A stretch of DNA of 64,000 nt from Cupriavidus basilensis OR16 (GTDB lineage Bacteria; Pseudomonadota; Gammaproteobacteria; Burkholderiales; Burkholderiaceae): positions 25,607-89,606 of the forward strand of contig NZ_AHJE01000082.1 of the NCBI RefSeq assembly GCF_000243095.1. The letters run 5' to 3'. The position numbers and the translations under genes are program-made. This document shows, in pieces, positions 56,276-64,000 of the stretch. Position 1 is the first letter of the stretch; each line of letters begins with the position of its first letter. Under the pieces are notes generated by a model, which worked only from the letters and a program-made list of their open reading frames with translations, was not told the origin of the DNA and did no database searches.

Positions 56276-57529
56276 TCAGGCCGCGTGGCCGTGGCGCTTG
56301 CGGTAGGCCTCGAGGAAACGGCCCACGCGGGCGATGGCCTCGCGCAGGTCCTCCTCATGGGGCAGGAACACGATACGGAAATGGTCTGGCTTGTCCCAGT
56401 TGAAGCCGGTGCCCTGCACCAGCAGCACCTTGGACTCCTGCAGCAGTTCATAGATGAACTCCTGGTCGTCCTGGATCGGGTACATCGACAGGTCGAGCTT
56501 GGGGAACAGGTACAGCGCGGCCTTGGGCTTGACGCAGGTGACGCCCGGAATCTGCGTGATCAGTTCATGGGCAAGATCGCGCTGGCGGCGCAGGCGGCCG
56601 CCGTCGCCCACCAGGTCATTGATGCTCTGGTAGCCGCCCAGCGCGGTCTGGATGGCCCACTGGCCGGGCACGTTGGCGCACAGGCGCATCGAGGACAGCA
56701 TGTTCAGCCCCTCGATATAGTCCAGCGCGGGCCGCTTGTCGCCCGACACCACCATCCAGCCGGCGCGGTAGCCGCAGGAGCGGTAGTTCTTGGACAGTCC
56801 GTTGAAGGTCACCGTCAGCACATCGGTTGACAGCGCCGCGATCGAGGTGTGGCTATGGCCGTCGTACAGGACCTTGTCGTAGATCTCGTCAGCGAAGATG
56901 ATCAGGCCGTGTTCGCGCGCAATCACCACGATGGCCTTGAGCAGTTCGTCCGAATACAGGGCGCCGGTGGGGTTGTTCGGGTTGATGACGACGATGGCCT
57001 TGGTATTCGGCGTGATCTTGGCGCGGATATCGTCCAGGTCGGGCATCCACTCGTTGGCCTCGTCGCACACATAGTGCACCGGGGTGCCGCCCGACAGGCT
57101 CACCGCAGCGGTCCACAGCGGGTAGTCCGGCGCCGGCACCAGCACTTCGTCGCCACTGTTGAGCAGCGCGTTCATCGACATCACGATCAGCTCGGAGGCG
57201 CCGTTGCCGACGTAGATATCGTCCAGGCCCACGCCCTCGATGCTCTTTTGCTGCGTGTAGTGCATGATCGCCTTGCGCGCGGCGAAGATGCCCTTGGAGT
57301 CCGAATAGCCCGCCGAATTGGGCAGGTTGCGCATCATGTCCTGCTGGATCTCTTCCGGCGCATCGAAGCCGAATACGGCCAGGTTGCCGATGTTCAGCTT
57401 GATGATCTTGTGGCCTTCCTCTTCCATCTGCTTGGCCTTCTCCAGCACCGGGCCGCGGATGTCATAGCAAACATTGTTGAGCTTGTTGGATTTCTGGATC
57501 GGTTTCACGGCGATGTCGGCAGGAGGCAA
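56276..57529 (-). CDS. alaC: PLP-dependent aminotransferase (glutamate-pyruvate type, AlaA/AlaC-like)
   Basis: 417-residue class I aminotransferase. The PLP lysine is in TFNGLSKNYRSCGYRAGWMV, with NPNNPTGALYSDELLKAIVV and the C-terminal FRIVFLPHEEDLREAI carrying the substrate carboxylate Arg. Transfers amino groups between glutamate and pyruvate or similar keto acids. First gene of the alaC-hom-thrC run. The symbol is tentative, since alaA would be equally possible. Confidence 0.88.
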   Translation of the reverse strand: MPPADIAVKPIQKSNKLNNVCYDIRGPVLEKAKQMEEEGHKIIKLNIGNLAVFGFDAPEEIQQDMMRNLPNSAGYSDSKGIFAARKAIMHYTQQKSIEGVGLDDIYVGNGASELIVMSMNALLNSGDEVLVPAPDYPLWTAAVSLSGGTPVHYVCDEANEWMPDLDDIRAKITPNTKAIVVINPNNPTGALYSDELLKAIVVIAREHGLIIFADEIYDKVLYDGHSHTSIAALSTDVLTVTFNGLSKNYRSCGYRAGWMVVSGDKRPALDYIEGLNMLSSMRLCANVPGQWAIQTALGGYQSINDLVGDGGRLRRQRDLAHELITQIPGVTCVKPKAALYLFPKLDLSMYPIQDDQEFIYELLQESKVLLVQGTGFNWDKPDHFRIVFLPHEEDLREAIARVGRFLEAYRKRHGHAA

Positions 57530-57827
57530 GGGCCGCCGGGTAGCGGCGGCAATCTAGGGAATCTGGGTGGGAAAGGAGCGGCCCGCGTAGCCTCTGCGCT
57601 GCGTTGCAACGCAAAACGTGGCAGGCAGGGAGGCAAAAGCTATAATTTATCGGATTATGACAGACTTCGGCAGGGATTCTTGCATTGCAGCGTACGCCGC
57701 CGGTACCCCGGGGCCGCAGCAAAGCCGCCCGGCCCGCCTGCCCCAAAATGCTCTCAACCCGCCCTGCGCTGCCCCCGGCCGAGTCGCCGCGCGCGCCGCG
57801 AAGGGCAGCGCCAGATAAGGTTCGCCC

Positions 57828-58208
57828 TTGAAACTCCACGCTGACCAGCCCAATGCCCTCAATACGGTAACGTCGTACGGCCCGGGTTATATCGAAATCA
57901 ACATGGTGCGCTACACGGAATCCGTGCTGGTCATGCCCGAAGGCGAGATCCGGCCGTGGCCCGTGCAGCGCTTCGAAGACCTGGAACCCGCGCACTTCGA
58001 AGGCCTGCTGGCGCACTCGCCCGAAGTGGTGCTGCTGGGCACCGGCAGCCGCCTGCGCTTCCCCCATCCCCGCCTGACCGCCTCCCTGGCGCGCCTGCAT
58101 GTCGGGGTGGACGCCATGGATCTGCAGGCCGCCTGCCGCACATACAATATCCTGATGGCCGAAGGCCGCAAGGTGGCGGCCATCCTGATGCTGGAGGAAC
58201 CTGCCTGA
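57828..58208 (+). CDS. Mth938-like domain protein
   Basis: 126 residues, starting at TTG 57828 (KLHADQPNALNTVTSYGPGY follows), with AAGG upstream; no in-frame ATG gives the whole domain. The family block is GEIRPWPVQRFEDLEPAHFE and EVVLLGTGSRLRFPHPRL. Related to NDUFAF3-like proteins, which assist complex I assembly in mitochondria; the bacterial role is not defined. Upstream at 57641-57646 TATAAT is a good -10 candidate; a palindrome GCGTTGCAACGC lies at 57601-57612. The start codon choice suggests low expression. Confidence 0.85.
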   Translation: MKLHADQPNALNTVTSYGPGYIEINMVRYTESVLVMPEGEIRPWPVQRFEDLEPAHFEGLLAHSPEVVLLGTGSRLRFPHPRLTASLARLHVGVDAMDLQAACRTYNILMAEGRKVAAILMLEEPA

Positions 58209-58350
58209 GCCCGCCCTGCGGCCCAGCGGCCGAGTTGCAAGTTAGGTACGCGCCACGCTTGAAGTTTGCCGGCCTGCCCCCATCTGCCGCCACCATGGTG
58301 GCCGCACTCACGCAGCCGCCCCCGTCCTGTCCCTCCCAGGAGCCATAAGA

Positions 58351-58812
58351 ATGACAGTCAGTCTCAGCCAGCCCGTACCCGATTTCAGCGCACCTGCCAC
58401 CGGCGGCACGTTCAGCCTCGCCGCCCAGCGTGGCAAGACCATCGTCCTGTATTTCTACCCCAAGGACAACACCCCGGGCTGCACCACCGAAGCCATGAAC
58501 TTCCGCGACCAGCATGACGACTTCGTCAAGGCGGGCACGGTGGTCTTCGGCATCTCGCGCGACAGCCTGAAGTCCCACGAGAATTTCAAGGCCAAGCTGG
58601 AACTCCCCTTTGAACTGATCTCCGACGGCGACGAAGCCGTGTGCCATCTGTTCGATGTCATCAAGATGAAGAAACTGTATGGCAAGGAAGTGCGCGGCAT
58701 CGAGCGCAGCACCTTCATCATCGACGGCAAGGGCATCCTGCGCCATGCGCTGCGGGGCATCAAGGTGCCCAACCACGTCGATGACGTGCTGGAAATCGTG
58801 CGCGGCCTCTGA
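58351..58812 (+). CDS. bcp: Peroxiredoxin of the Bcp/PrxQ type
   Basis: 153 residues. Thiol peroxidase that reduces organic and hydrogen peroxides. The peroxidatic Cys44 is in KDNTPGCTTEAMNFRDQHDD; position 49, where E. coli Bcp has its second cysteine, is Met. Another cysteine at residue 98 (DEAVCHLFDV) could serve as resolving residue, as in the alpha3 subgroup of PrxQ. ATG 58351 follows AGGAG. It lies 142 bases after the Mth938-like gene on the same strand. Confidence 0.93.
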   Translation: MTVSLSQPVPDFSAPATGGTFSLAAQRGKTIVLYFYPKDNTPGCTTEAMNFRDQHDDFVKAGTVVFGISRDSLKSHENFKAKLELPFELISDGDEAVCHLFDVIKMKKLYGKEVRGIERSTFIIDGKGILRHALRGIKVPNHVDDVLEIVRGL

Positions 58813-58905
58813 TCCTGGGCGAGATCCGGAGCGAGATCCAGAGCAATTCGGCCCGGCGCTTTAATGCAGCGCAACAACACCGTTACAAGTCGCCTCTGCG
58901 AGCGA

Positions 58906-58934
58906 TTGCAAAACAGAAAACGTTCGGATACATT
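58906..58934 (+). promoter_or_regulatory. Sigma-70-like promoter candidate before a terminator
   Basis: TTGCAA (58906-58911), 17 bases, then TACATT (58929-58934). Transcription would begin near 58941, 100 bases before a strong terminator. No coding sequence follows within that length. Confidence 0.5.
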
Positions 58935-58940
58935 GACCTT

Positions 58941-59080
58941 TAATGAGTTCAAGATCCGGATGCCACGCAGCTTCATTGTCCCGGCCCAGGCGCACCTTGC
59001 CACAGGCCGGTAGCGGACCTGCCGTGTCTCCGGTCCAAAGAAAAGCCGCCAAACCTGCTACCCAGGTTGGCGGCTTTTTT
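58941..59080 (+). ncRNA. Candidate small RNA between bcp and phoH
   Basis: About 140 bases from a promoter candidate to a terminator. It contains CCGGCC...GGCCGG (58981-59010), GGACC...GGTCC (near 59015-59035) and the terminator stem. The 380-base gap has no open frame of note. It could be a free sRNA or the leader of the PhoH gene with an attenuator. Purely predicted. Confidence 0.4.
59041..59080 (+). terminator. Rho-independent terminator
   Basis: AAAGCCGCCAAACCTG, loop, CAGGTTGGCGGCTTT followed by a T-run; the stem has one bulged A. Confidence 0.9.
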
Positions 59081-59195
59081 GTTTGTGTGGTTTGTACGCA
59101 CAGGACACGATCCCCAATGACGCGGCGCCATGCGGCCGCGCCAGTGTCCTGCGCCGTTTTCCAGCCGTCTTCTCCCCCTGAAAGGAAAGCCTAGC

Positions 59196-60917
59196 ATGCC
59201 GCTGCCGACCATGCCCGCCAAGCCTGCCCAATTGCTTGACCCGAGCGAATTCGCCCCGGTGACCAAGCTGACTAAGGCCAAATCAGCGCCGCAGGGTAAG
59301 AAACCTGTGCCGGCGCTGGAGCGTGTGGCCTTGCTGGAAACCGGAACTAGCAAAGCGGAAAACGCGCCGGCCGTGGTGGCCAGCGCCAGCGGTCCGACGC
59401 GAGCGCGCACCAAGGATGCGCCGCCGTCCGCGCTGAAGTCCGTGCCGTCGCTGGCGGCCGTGCCCAAAGCCCCCGCCAAGGCCCCTGGCACGACCAACCG
59501 GCGCATGCAGAAACACGCTGGCCCCAGCAAGCTGTTCGTGCTGGACACCAATGTGCTGATGCACGACCCATCCTCGCTGTTCCGCTTCGAAGAGCACGAC
59601 GTCTATCTGCCGATGATGACGCTCGAGGAACTGGACAACCACAAGAAGGGCATGAGCGAAGTTGCCCGCAACGCGCGCACCGTCAGCCGTACCCTGGACG
59701 CGCTGGTGGGCGGCACCGACGGCGTGCTCGACGATGGTTTGCCGCTGGCCAAGCTGGGTAACCGCGACGCGCAAGGCAAGCTGTTCCTGCAGACCAGGCT
59801 GAACGAAATCAAGCTGCCCGACGGCTTGCCGCAGGGCAAGGCGGACAACCAGATCCTGGGCGTGGTCAGCGCCCTGCAGCAGCAGTTCCCGGAGCGCCAG
59901 GTCGTGCTGGTGTCGAAAGACATCAACATGCGCATCAAGGCGCGCGCGCTCGGCCTGCCCGCCGAGGACTACTTCAACGACCAGGTCCTCGAGGACAAGG
60001 ACCTGCTGTACTCGGGCGTGATGCTGCTGCCCAACGACTTCTGGGCCAAGCATGGCAAGGGGGTGGAAAGCTGGCAGGATCCGAAGTCCGGCGCCATGTT
60101 CTATCGTCTGACAGGCCCGCTGGTGCCCTCCTTCCTGGTCAACCAGTTCGTCTTCCTGGAACCCAGCGACGGCAGCCTGCCGCTGTACGCCCAGGTCAAG
60201 GAAATCAACGGCAAGACCGCGCTACTGCAGACACTCAAGGACTACACGCATCACAAGAACAATGTGTGGAGCGTGACCGCGCGCAACCGCGAGCAGAACT
60301 TCGCGCTCAACCTGCTGATGCATCCGGAGATCGACTTCGTTACCCTGCTGGGCCAGGCCGGTACCGGCAAGACCCTGCTGGCGCTCGCGGCGGGCCTTGA
60401 GCAGGTGCTCGACCAGAAGCTCTACAACGAGATCATCGTCACCCGCGCGACCGTGCCGGTCGGCGAGGACATCGGCTTCCTGCCCGGCACCGAGGAAGAA
60501 AAGATGCAGCCCTGGATGGGCGCCTTCGACGACAACCTGGAAGTGCTGCAAAAGAGCGACGACAGCGCCGGCGAATGGGGCCGCGCCGCCACCCAGGAAC
60601 TGATCCGCTCGCGCATCAAGGTCAAGAGCATGAACTTCATGCGCGGACGCACCTTCGTCAACAAGTTCGTCATCATCGACGAGGCGCAGAACCTGACGCC
60701 CAAGCAGATGAAGACGCTGGTAACGCGTGCCGGCCCCGGCACCAAGATCATCTGCCTGGGCAACATTGCGCAAATCGATACGCCTTACCTGACCGAGGGT
60801 TCGTCCGGCCTTACCTACGTGGTCGACCGGTTCAAGGGCTGGAGCCACAGCGGCCATGTGACACTGGCGCGCGGCGAACGCTCGCGCCTGGCCGACCATG
60901 CCGCGGATGTGCTTTAA
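59196..60917 (+). CDS. PIN-PhoH (PhoH2-type) ATPase/ribonuclease
   Basis: 573 residues from ATG 59196 (AAAGGAAAG upstream). A disordered N-terminal 100 residues rich in Ala/Pro/Lys, then a PIN ribonuclease domain (SKLFVLDTNVLMHDPSSLFR with acidic residues), then a PhoH ATPase (Walker A LLGQAGTGKTLLALAAGL, Walker B FVIIDEAQNLTPKQMK). Mycobacterial PhoH2 of this architecture unwinds and cleaves RNA. ATP-driven RNA processing in the cytosol is therefore likely. It is followed by a terminator and preceded by a structured leader. Confidence 0.93.
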   Translation: MPLPTMPAKPAQLLDPSEFAPVTKLTKAKSAPQGKKPVPALERVALLETGTSKAENAPAVVASASGPTRARTKDAPPSALKSVPSLAAVPKAPAKAPGTTNRRMQKHAGPSKLFVLDTNVLMHDPSSLFRFEEHDVYLPMMTLEELDNHKKGMSEVARNARTVSRTLDALVGGTDGVLDDGLPLAKLGNRDAQGKLFLQTRLNEIKLPDGLPQGKADNQILGVVSALQQQFPERQVVLVSKDINMRIKARALGLPAEDYFNDQVLEDKDLLYSGVMLLPNDFWAKHGKGVESWQDPKSGAMFYRLTGPLVPSFLVNQFVFLEPSDGSLPLYAQVKEINGKTALLQTLKDYTHHKNNVWSVTARNREQNFALNLLMHPEIDFVTLLGQAGTGKTLLALAAGLEQVLDQKLYNEIIVTRATVPVGEDIGFLPGTEEEKMQPWMGAFDDNLEVLQKSDDSAGEWGRAATQELIRSRIKVKSMNFMRGRTFVNKFVIIDEAQNLTPKQMKTLVTRAGPGTKIICLGNIAQIDTPYLTEGSSGLTYVVDRFKGWSHSGHVTLARGERSRLADHAADVL

Positions 60918-61033
60918 GGGGCGCGCCAACCGGAGCCGTTAAGACGCCTGCCCCCTTGAACTACCGGAAACCCTGTAGGACCGCGACCGGCAGATTTGCC
61001 TGCCGGCGTGGCCTAGCATCAAGGCATCCGGAA

Positions 61034-61085
61034 CGCCCGCCATTTCGGTACCTCGCGTGCCGGCGCCTGGCGGGCGCTTTTTTTT
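61034..61085 (+). terminator. Terminator of the PhoH gene
   Basis: CGCCCGCCA (61034-61042) pairs with TGGCGGGCG (61068-61076), then a run of eight T. The long loop can form a second small stem. Just upstream CCGGCAG/CTGCCGG (60987-61006) is another perfect hairpin. Confidence 0.8.
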
Positions 61086-61120
61086 GCCCCCTACGGCTTG
61101 TTGGATCGATGGAGACATTG

Positions 61121-61543
61121 ATGGACAACCACCTTCGCCACACACCGCTGCGGCTCGCGCTGGCTGGCAGCATCGCGATTGCCGCGCTCTCGTTGCCATC
61201 GGGCCCGGCGCTGGCCGCCGACGAACTGGTGATTCGCACCATGGGCCCGGTCAGCTACGTCTGCGGTGGCATTGGCGCGGATGAACAGCAGCAGCTGGCC
61301 GCGCAGCAGAAAAACTTCAACATGGGCGTGCTGTTCATCCAGGGCGAGCGCGGCGAATTCCTGTCCGATGTCGCCGTCAAGATGACCCGCGAAGGCCATG
61401 AAGTGGCCAGCTTCATCGCGTCCGGGCCAAAGTGCCTGATCAAGGCCCCGCAAGGCAGCTACAATATCGAAGCGACTTATAAGGGACAGGCCAAGTCGGT
61501 CAGCGTGAGTACGGGCACTTACAACGCGCAGTTGCGCTGGTAA
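61121..61543 (+). CDS. Small secreted protein, carboxypeptidase-regulatory-like
   Basis: 140 residues from ATG 61121 (GGAG upstream); an in-frame ATG at 61109 is possible. A signal peptide ends SGPALA. The mature domain (DELVIRTMGPVSYVCGGIGA, FLSDVAVKMTREGHEVASFI, GSYNIEATYKGQAKSV) has the beta-sandwich look of carboxypeptidase-regulatory-like domains. Two cysteines may form a disulfide. Periplasmic; role unknown. Confidence 0.75.
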   Translation: MDNHLRHTPLRLALAGSIAIAALSLPSGPALAADELVIRTMGPVSYVCGGIGADEQQQLAAQQKNFNMGVLFIQGERGEFLSDVAVKMTREGHEVASFIASGPKCLIKAPQGSYNIEATYKGQAKSVSVSTGTYNAQLRW

Positions 61544-61602
61544 GGGGCCAAGGGGGCGCCCCCTCACGCCACGGCACCTGACCCGGGATCGGACCGAGAA
61601 GG

Positions 61603-62277
61603 ATGCCTCTGCGCCAGATTGCCCCAACAGGAAGACGCGTGGCCCGCGTGGCTCTCATCTTCCACACCGCCCACCTGCCCGTGCTTTGCACGGCGGCATT
61701 GCTGCTCGCCGCCTGCGCCTCGACGCCGCCAGCGCGCTACAACGCCCAGCCGCGTCCTGCGGGCACTCCCATGGTGGATCCCAGCGCCGGGCTCGAAGAG
61801 GTCTCCATCCAGGCAATGTCGCTGGTTGGCACACCCTATCGCTACGGTGGCAATACGCCGGACTCGGGCTTCGACTGCAGCGGGCTCGTGCGCTATGTCG
61901 TGCTGCGCGCCGCCAATGTCAACCTGCCTCGCACCACCGAGGCCATGGGCGACCGCGGCGTTTCGCTGGAGCGCAGCCAGGTAGCCTCGGGCGACCTCGT
62001 CTTCTTCAACACCACGGGCCGGGCCAATTCGCATGTTGGCATCTATGTCGGGCAGAACCGCTTTGTCCACGCGCCTTCCACCGGCGGCACGGTGCGGCTC
62101 GAAGACATGACCAAGTCGTACTGGGCCTCCCGGTACAACGGCGCGCGGCGCGTTGCGTCGGGAATCAACCAGGCGCCGGCATCGGTCGCCCCCCCGGCCG
62201 CACCAGCGCCGCCACCTTCCGTTGCGCCCCCAGCCCCCGTGGATGACGATCCGATTGCCGCATTTGCCAATCGATAG
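61603..62277 (+). CDS. NlpC/P60 family peptidoglycan endopeptidase, lipoprotein
   Basis: 224 residues. Lipobox LLLAACAS with lipidated Cys38, then an NlpC/P60 domain with catalytic Cys92 (GFDCSGLVRYVV), His144 (NSHVGIYVG) and His156 (FVHAPST), cleaving peptide cross-links in the cell wall. The C-terminus is Pro/Ala-rich (PPAAPAPPPSVAPPAPV). It lies 59 bases after the previous gene and ends in a convergent terminator. Confidence 0.93.
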   Translation: MPLRQIAPTGRRVARVALIFHTAHLPVLCTAALLLAACASTPPARYNAQPRPAGTPMVDPSAGLEEVSIQAMSLVGTPYRYGGNTPDSGFDCSGLVRYVVLRAANVNLPRTTEAMGDRGVSLERSQVASGDLVFFNTTGRANSHVGIYVGQNRFVHAPSTGGTVRLEDMTKSYWASRYNGARRVASGINQAPASVAPPAAPAPPPSVAPPAPVDDDPIAAFANR

Positions 62278-62298
62278 CCTTCGGCTCCGGTCTTCCCA

Positions 62299-62339
62299 AC
62301 AAGCAAAAAGCCAGGCGCAATGCCTGGCTTTTTGCTTGT
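62299..62339. terminator. Bidirectional terminator between NlpC and pit genes
   Basis: A perfect 18-bp stem, ACAAGCAAAAAGCCAGGC (62299-62316) and its complement (62322-62339), with a five-base loop; A-rich and T-rich flanks serve both strands. Confidence 0.95.
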
Positions 62340-62366
62340 CGAGCGAGAATCCGACGGCCCGGTGGC

Positions 62367-63398
62367 TTAGAGGATATGCCGGCCGATCCACCATGCGATG
62401 GCGGCCATGAAGGCAGATGCGGGAATCGTCAGCACCCAGGCCCAGACGATATTGCCGGCCACGCCCCAGCGCACCGCCGACATCTTCTGCACCGAGCCCA
62501 CGCCGACGATGGCGCCGGTGATGGTATGGGTGGTCGACACCGGCACGCCGAGCGCCGAGGCGATGAATAGCGTGATGGCGCCGCCCGTCTCCGCGCAGAA
62601 GCCGCCTACCGGCTTGAGCTTGGTGATCTTCTGGCCCATGGTACGCACGATGCGCCAGCCACCAAACATGGTGCCCATGCCGATCGCCACGTAGCAGGAA
62701 ACGATGACCCAGATCGGCGGCTCCGCGCCACCCTGCGCCACGTGGCCGCTGGCGATCAGCAGCATCCAGATGATGCCGATGGTCTTCTGCGCGTCATTGC
62801 CGCCATGGCCCAGGCTGTACAGCGATGCCGAGACCAGCTGCAGCCGGCGGAACCAGCGATCGACCCGCGACGGCGGCGTGCGGAAGAATGTCCACGGCGT
62901 GCGGAAGAATGTCCAGGCCACGATCACCATCATTAGCGAACCGAGCAGGAATCCCAGCAGCGGCGAGATCACGATAAACGCCACGGTCTTGAGAAGACCG
63001 CCGCCAACCAGTGCGCTGGTGCCGCTCTTGGCCACGGCGGCGCCTACCAGGCCACCGATCAGCGCGTGAGACGACGATGACGGAATACCGTAGTACCAGG
63101 TAATCAGATTCCAGGCAATGGCACCCATCAGGGCGCCGAAGATCACGTAGTGATCGACGATGTTGACGTCGATCGTGCCGGTACCGACGGTCGCCGCCAC
63201 TTTCAGGTGGAAGATGAAAATCGCCACCACATTGCACATGGCCGCCATGGCCACCGCGTGGTGCGGCTTGAGCACGCCAGTCGATACCACCGTCGCAATC
63301 GAGTTGGCGGCATCGTGAAAGCCGTTCATGAAGTCGAACAGCAGTGCGAGAGCCACCAGCAGCCCGATGACCCACAGGCTCATTTGTATTGTTTGCAT
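62367..63398 (-). CDS. pit: Inorganic phosphate transporter of the PiT family
   Basis: 343-residue integral membrane protein, cation-coupled phosphate uptake. LLFDFMNGFHDAANSIATVV is the PiT signature near the N-terminus and its inverted repeat is near ISTTHTITGAIVGVGSV-like residues (VPVSTTHTITGAIVGVGS). In the cytoplasmic loop the codons for WTFFRTP are duplicated (21 bp, 62875-62916). Co-transcribed with the DUF47 gene, which starts 14 bases upstream, a conserved arrangement. Confidence 0.95.
   Translation of the reverse strand: MQTIQMSLWVIGLLVALALLFDFMNGFHDAANSIATVVSTGVLKPHHAVAMAAMCNVVAIFIFHLKVAATVGTGTIDVNIVDHYVIFGALMGAIAWNLITWYYGIPSSSSHALIGGLVGAAVAKSGTSALVGGGLLKTVAFIVISPLLGFLLGSLMMVIVAWTFFRTPWTFFRTPPSRVDRWFRRLQLVSASLYSLGHGGNDAQKTIGIIWMLLIASGHVAQGGAEPPIWVIVSCYVAIGMGTMFGGWRIVRTMGQKITKLKPVGGFCAETGGAITLFIASALGVPVSTTHTITGAIVGVGSVQKMSAVRWGVAGNIVWAWVLTIPASAFMAAIAWWIGRHIL
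62875..62916 (+). repeat. In-frame 21-bp tandem duplication within pit
   Basis: The 21-mer starting GGCGTGCGGAAGAATGTCC is present at 62875-62895 and 62896-62916 (last base differs), duplicating seven residues (WTFFRTP) in a loop. Confidence 0.95.
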
Positions 63399-63411
63399 GC
63401 CGATGTGTGCC

Positions 63412-64000
63412 TCAGGCGTTTTCCAGGACGATGCCTTCGAGAATGTTGGCGACGTCCTCGCACTTGTCGGTAATGGTTTCGAGCTGCTCGTAGATAGCCT
63501 TCAGCTTGATCAGGCGCTTGACGTCCGTCTCGTCGCGGAACAGCTTGGACATGGCGGCGCGCATCACGCGATCGGCCTCGGACTCGAGTTGGTCGATCTG
63601 CTGCGCCGTCTTCAGGATGGCGCCGGCATTGCTCATGTCGTCCAGCAGGCCGACCGCGATCTTGACCTGGTCGCAGCACTGCACGCAGATGGAGGCCAGC
63701 TTGCGCGCTTCGTCGGTCAGGCTGGTCACGTCGTACAGCGAGATGGTCTCGGCCACGTCTTCCATCAAGTCGAGGATGTCGTCCATGGTGGTGATGAGCT
63801 TGTGGATCTCATCGCGGTCCAGCGGCGTGATGAAAGTCTTGTGCAGCAGGTCGATCGTGTCGTGCGTGATCCGATCGGCTTTCTTTTCGGTGGCTTGCAC
63901 GCGGCGGGCATGTGCCTCGGCATTGGGCAGGTCGTTGACCAGCACTTCCAGCTCGCGGGCGGCGGTCACCGCGCAATCGGCGTGCTGGTTGAAGTATTCG
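63412..64000 (-). CDS. DUF47/PhoU-like phosphate transport regulator, cut by the window end
   Basis: PhoU-like four-helix bundle family (YkaA). The visible part reads EYFNQHADCAVTAARELEVL at the edge, then ITTMDDILDLMEDVAETISL and VANILEGIVLENA. The gene's 5' end lies beyond base 64000 (about 12 residues missing, judged from the family start). An apparent GTG start at 63969 is internal. Such proteins act with PiT transporters. Upstream of pit in the same operon. Confidence 0.92.
   Translation of the reverse strand, partial: EYFNQHADCAVTAARELEVLVNDLPNAEAHARRVQATEKKADRITHDTIDLLHKTFITPLDRDEIHKLITTMDDILDLMEDVAETISLYDVTSLTDEARKLASICVQCCDQVKIAVGLLDDMSNAGAILKTAQQIDQLESEADRVMRAAMSKLFRDETDVKRLIKLKAIYEQLETITDKCEDVANILEGIVLENA

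Overview
The window looks like chromosomal DNA of a Burkholderiaceae betaproteobacterium, most likely Cupriavidus or a close Ralstonia relative. It is GC-rich. It carries an alanine aminotransferase-hom-thrC-moeA-moaD-moaE-crcB run, two Bug/TctC-type periplasmic binding proteins, many LysR regulators, and a 3-hydroxybutyrate oligomer hydrolase as expected in a polyhydroxyalkanoate-storing organism. The species is an inference from gene content. I saw no rRNA, tRNA, CRISPR array or intact insertion sequence.

Layout. 1-10.2 kb is accessory metabolism: a decayed CoA-transferase/LysR pair, a Bug binding protein, a MarR remnant, yjdM, tam with a small partner and a divergent LysR, and a glycerate kinase/VOC/LysR/D-2-hydroxyacid dehydrogenase group. 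10.5-15.6 kb is visibly more A/T-rich and holds a CHASE-PAS-GAF-GGDEF-EAL gene with a deleted GGDEF core, translationally coupled to two poorly known genes. 15.8-20.4 kb is a ytcA-mdtN-mdtO-mdtP type efflux operon in which mdtN and mdtO are fused in frame. 20.6-25.2 kb holds a YbaK-domain gene, katG, a secreted protein and gene debris. 25.2-29.6 kb is a Bug/CoA-transferase/HMG-CoA-lyase-like operon with a divergent LysR and two matching operator candidates. 29.6-35.7 kb holds a UPF0182 membrane protein, a cytochrome c, a thioesterase and a frameshifted secreted protein.

35.8-49.8 kb is on the minus strand: clpB, then a long operon transcribed from a TetR gene: enoyl-CoA hydratase, a branched-chain-amino-acid-type (HAAT) ABC importer, acyl-CoA synthetase, 3-hydroxybutyrate oligomer hydrolase and a MaoC-like protein. 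Together they suggest uptake, CoA activation and beta-oxidation-like use of a short or hydroxy acid. 49.9-57.5 kb holds an alpha/beta hydrolase and the crcB-moa-moeA-thrC-hom-aminotransferase run. 57.8-64 kb is core-like: Mth938-type protein, bcp, a candidate small RNA, PIN-PhoH ATPase, a small secreted protein, NlpC/P60 lipoprotein, PiT phosphate transporter and DUF47/PhoU-like partner.

The most striking property is a load of short tandem duplications (7 to 29 bp) and short deletions. They interrupt or remodel LysR, livG, pit and others, while single-base shifts hit clpB and moaD. Either the strain really is decaying by slippage and microdeletion, or the assembly has local errors. The clpB and moaD shifts in normally conserved genes argue for checking the second possibility first.
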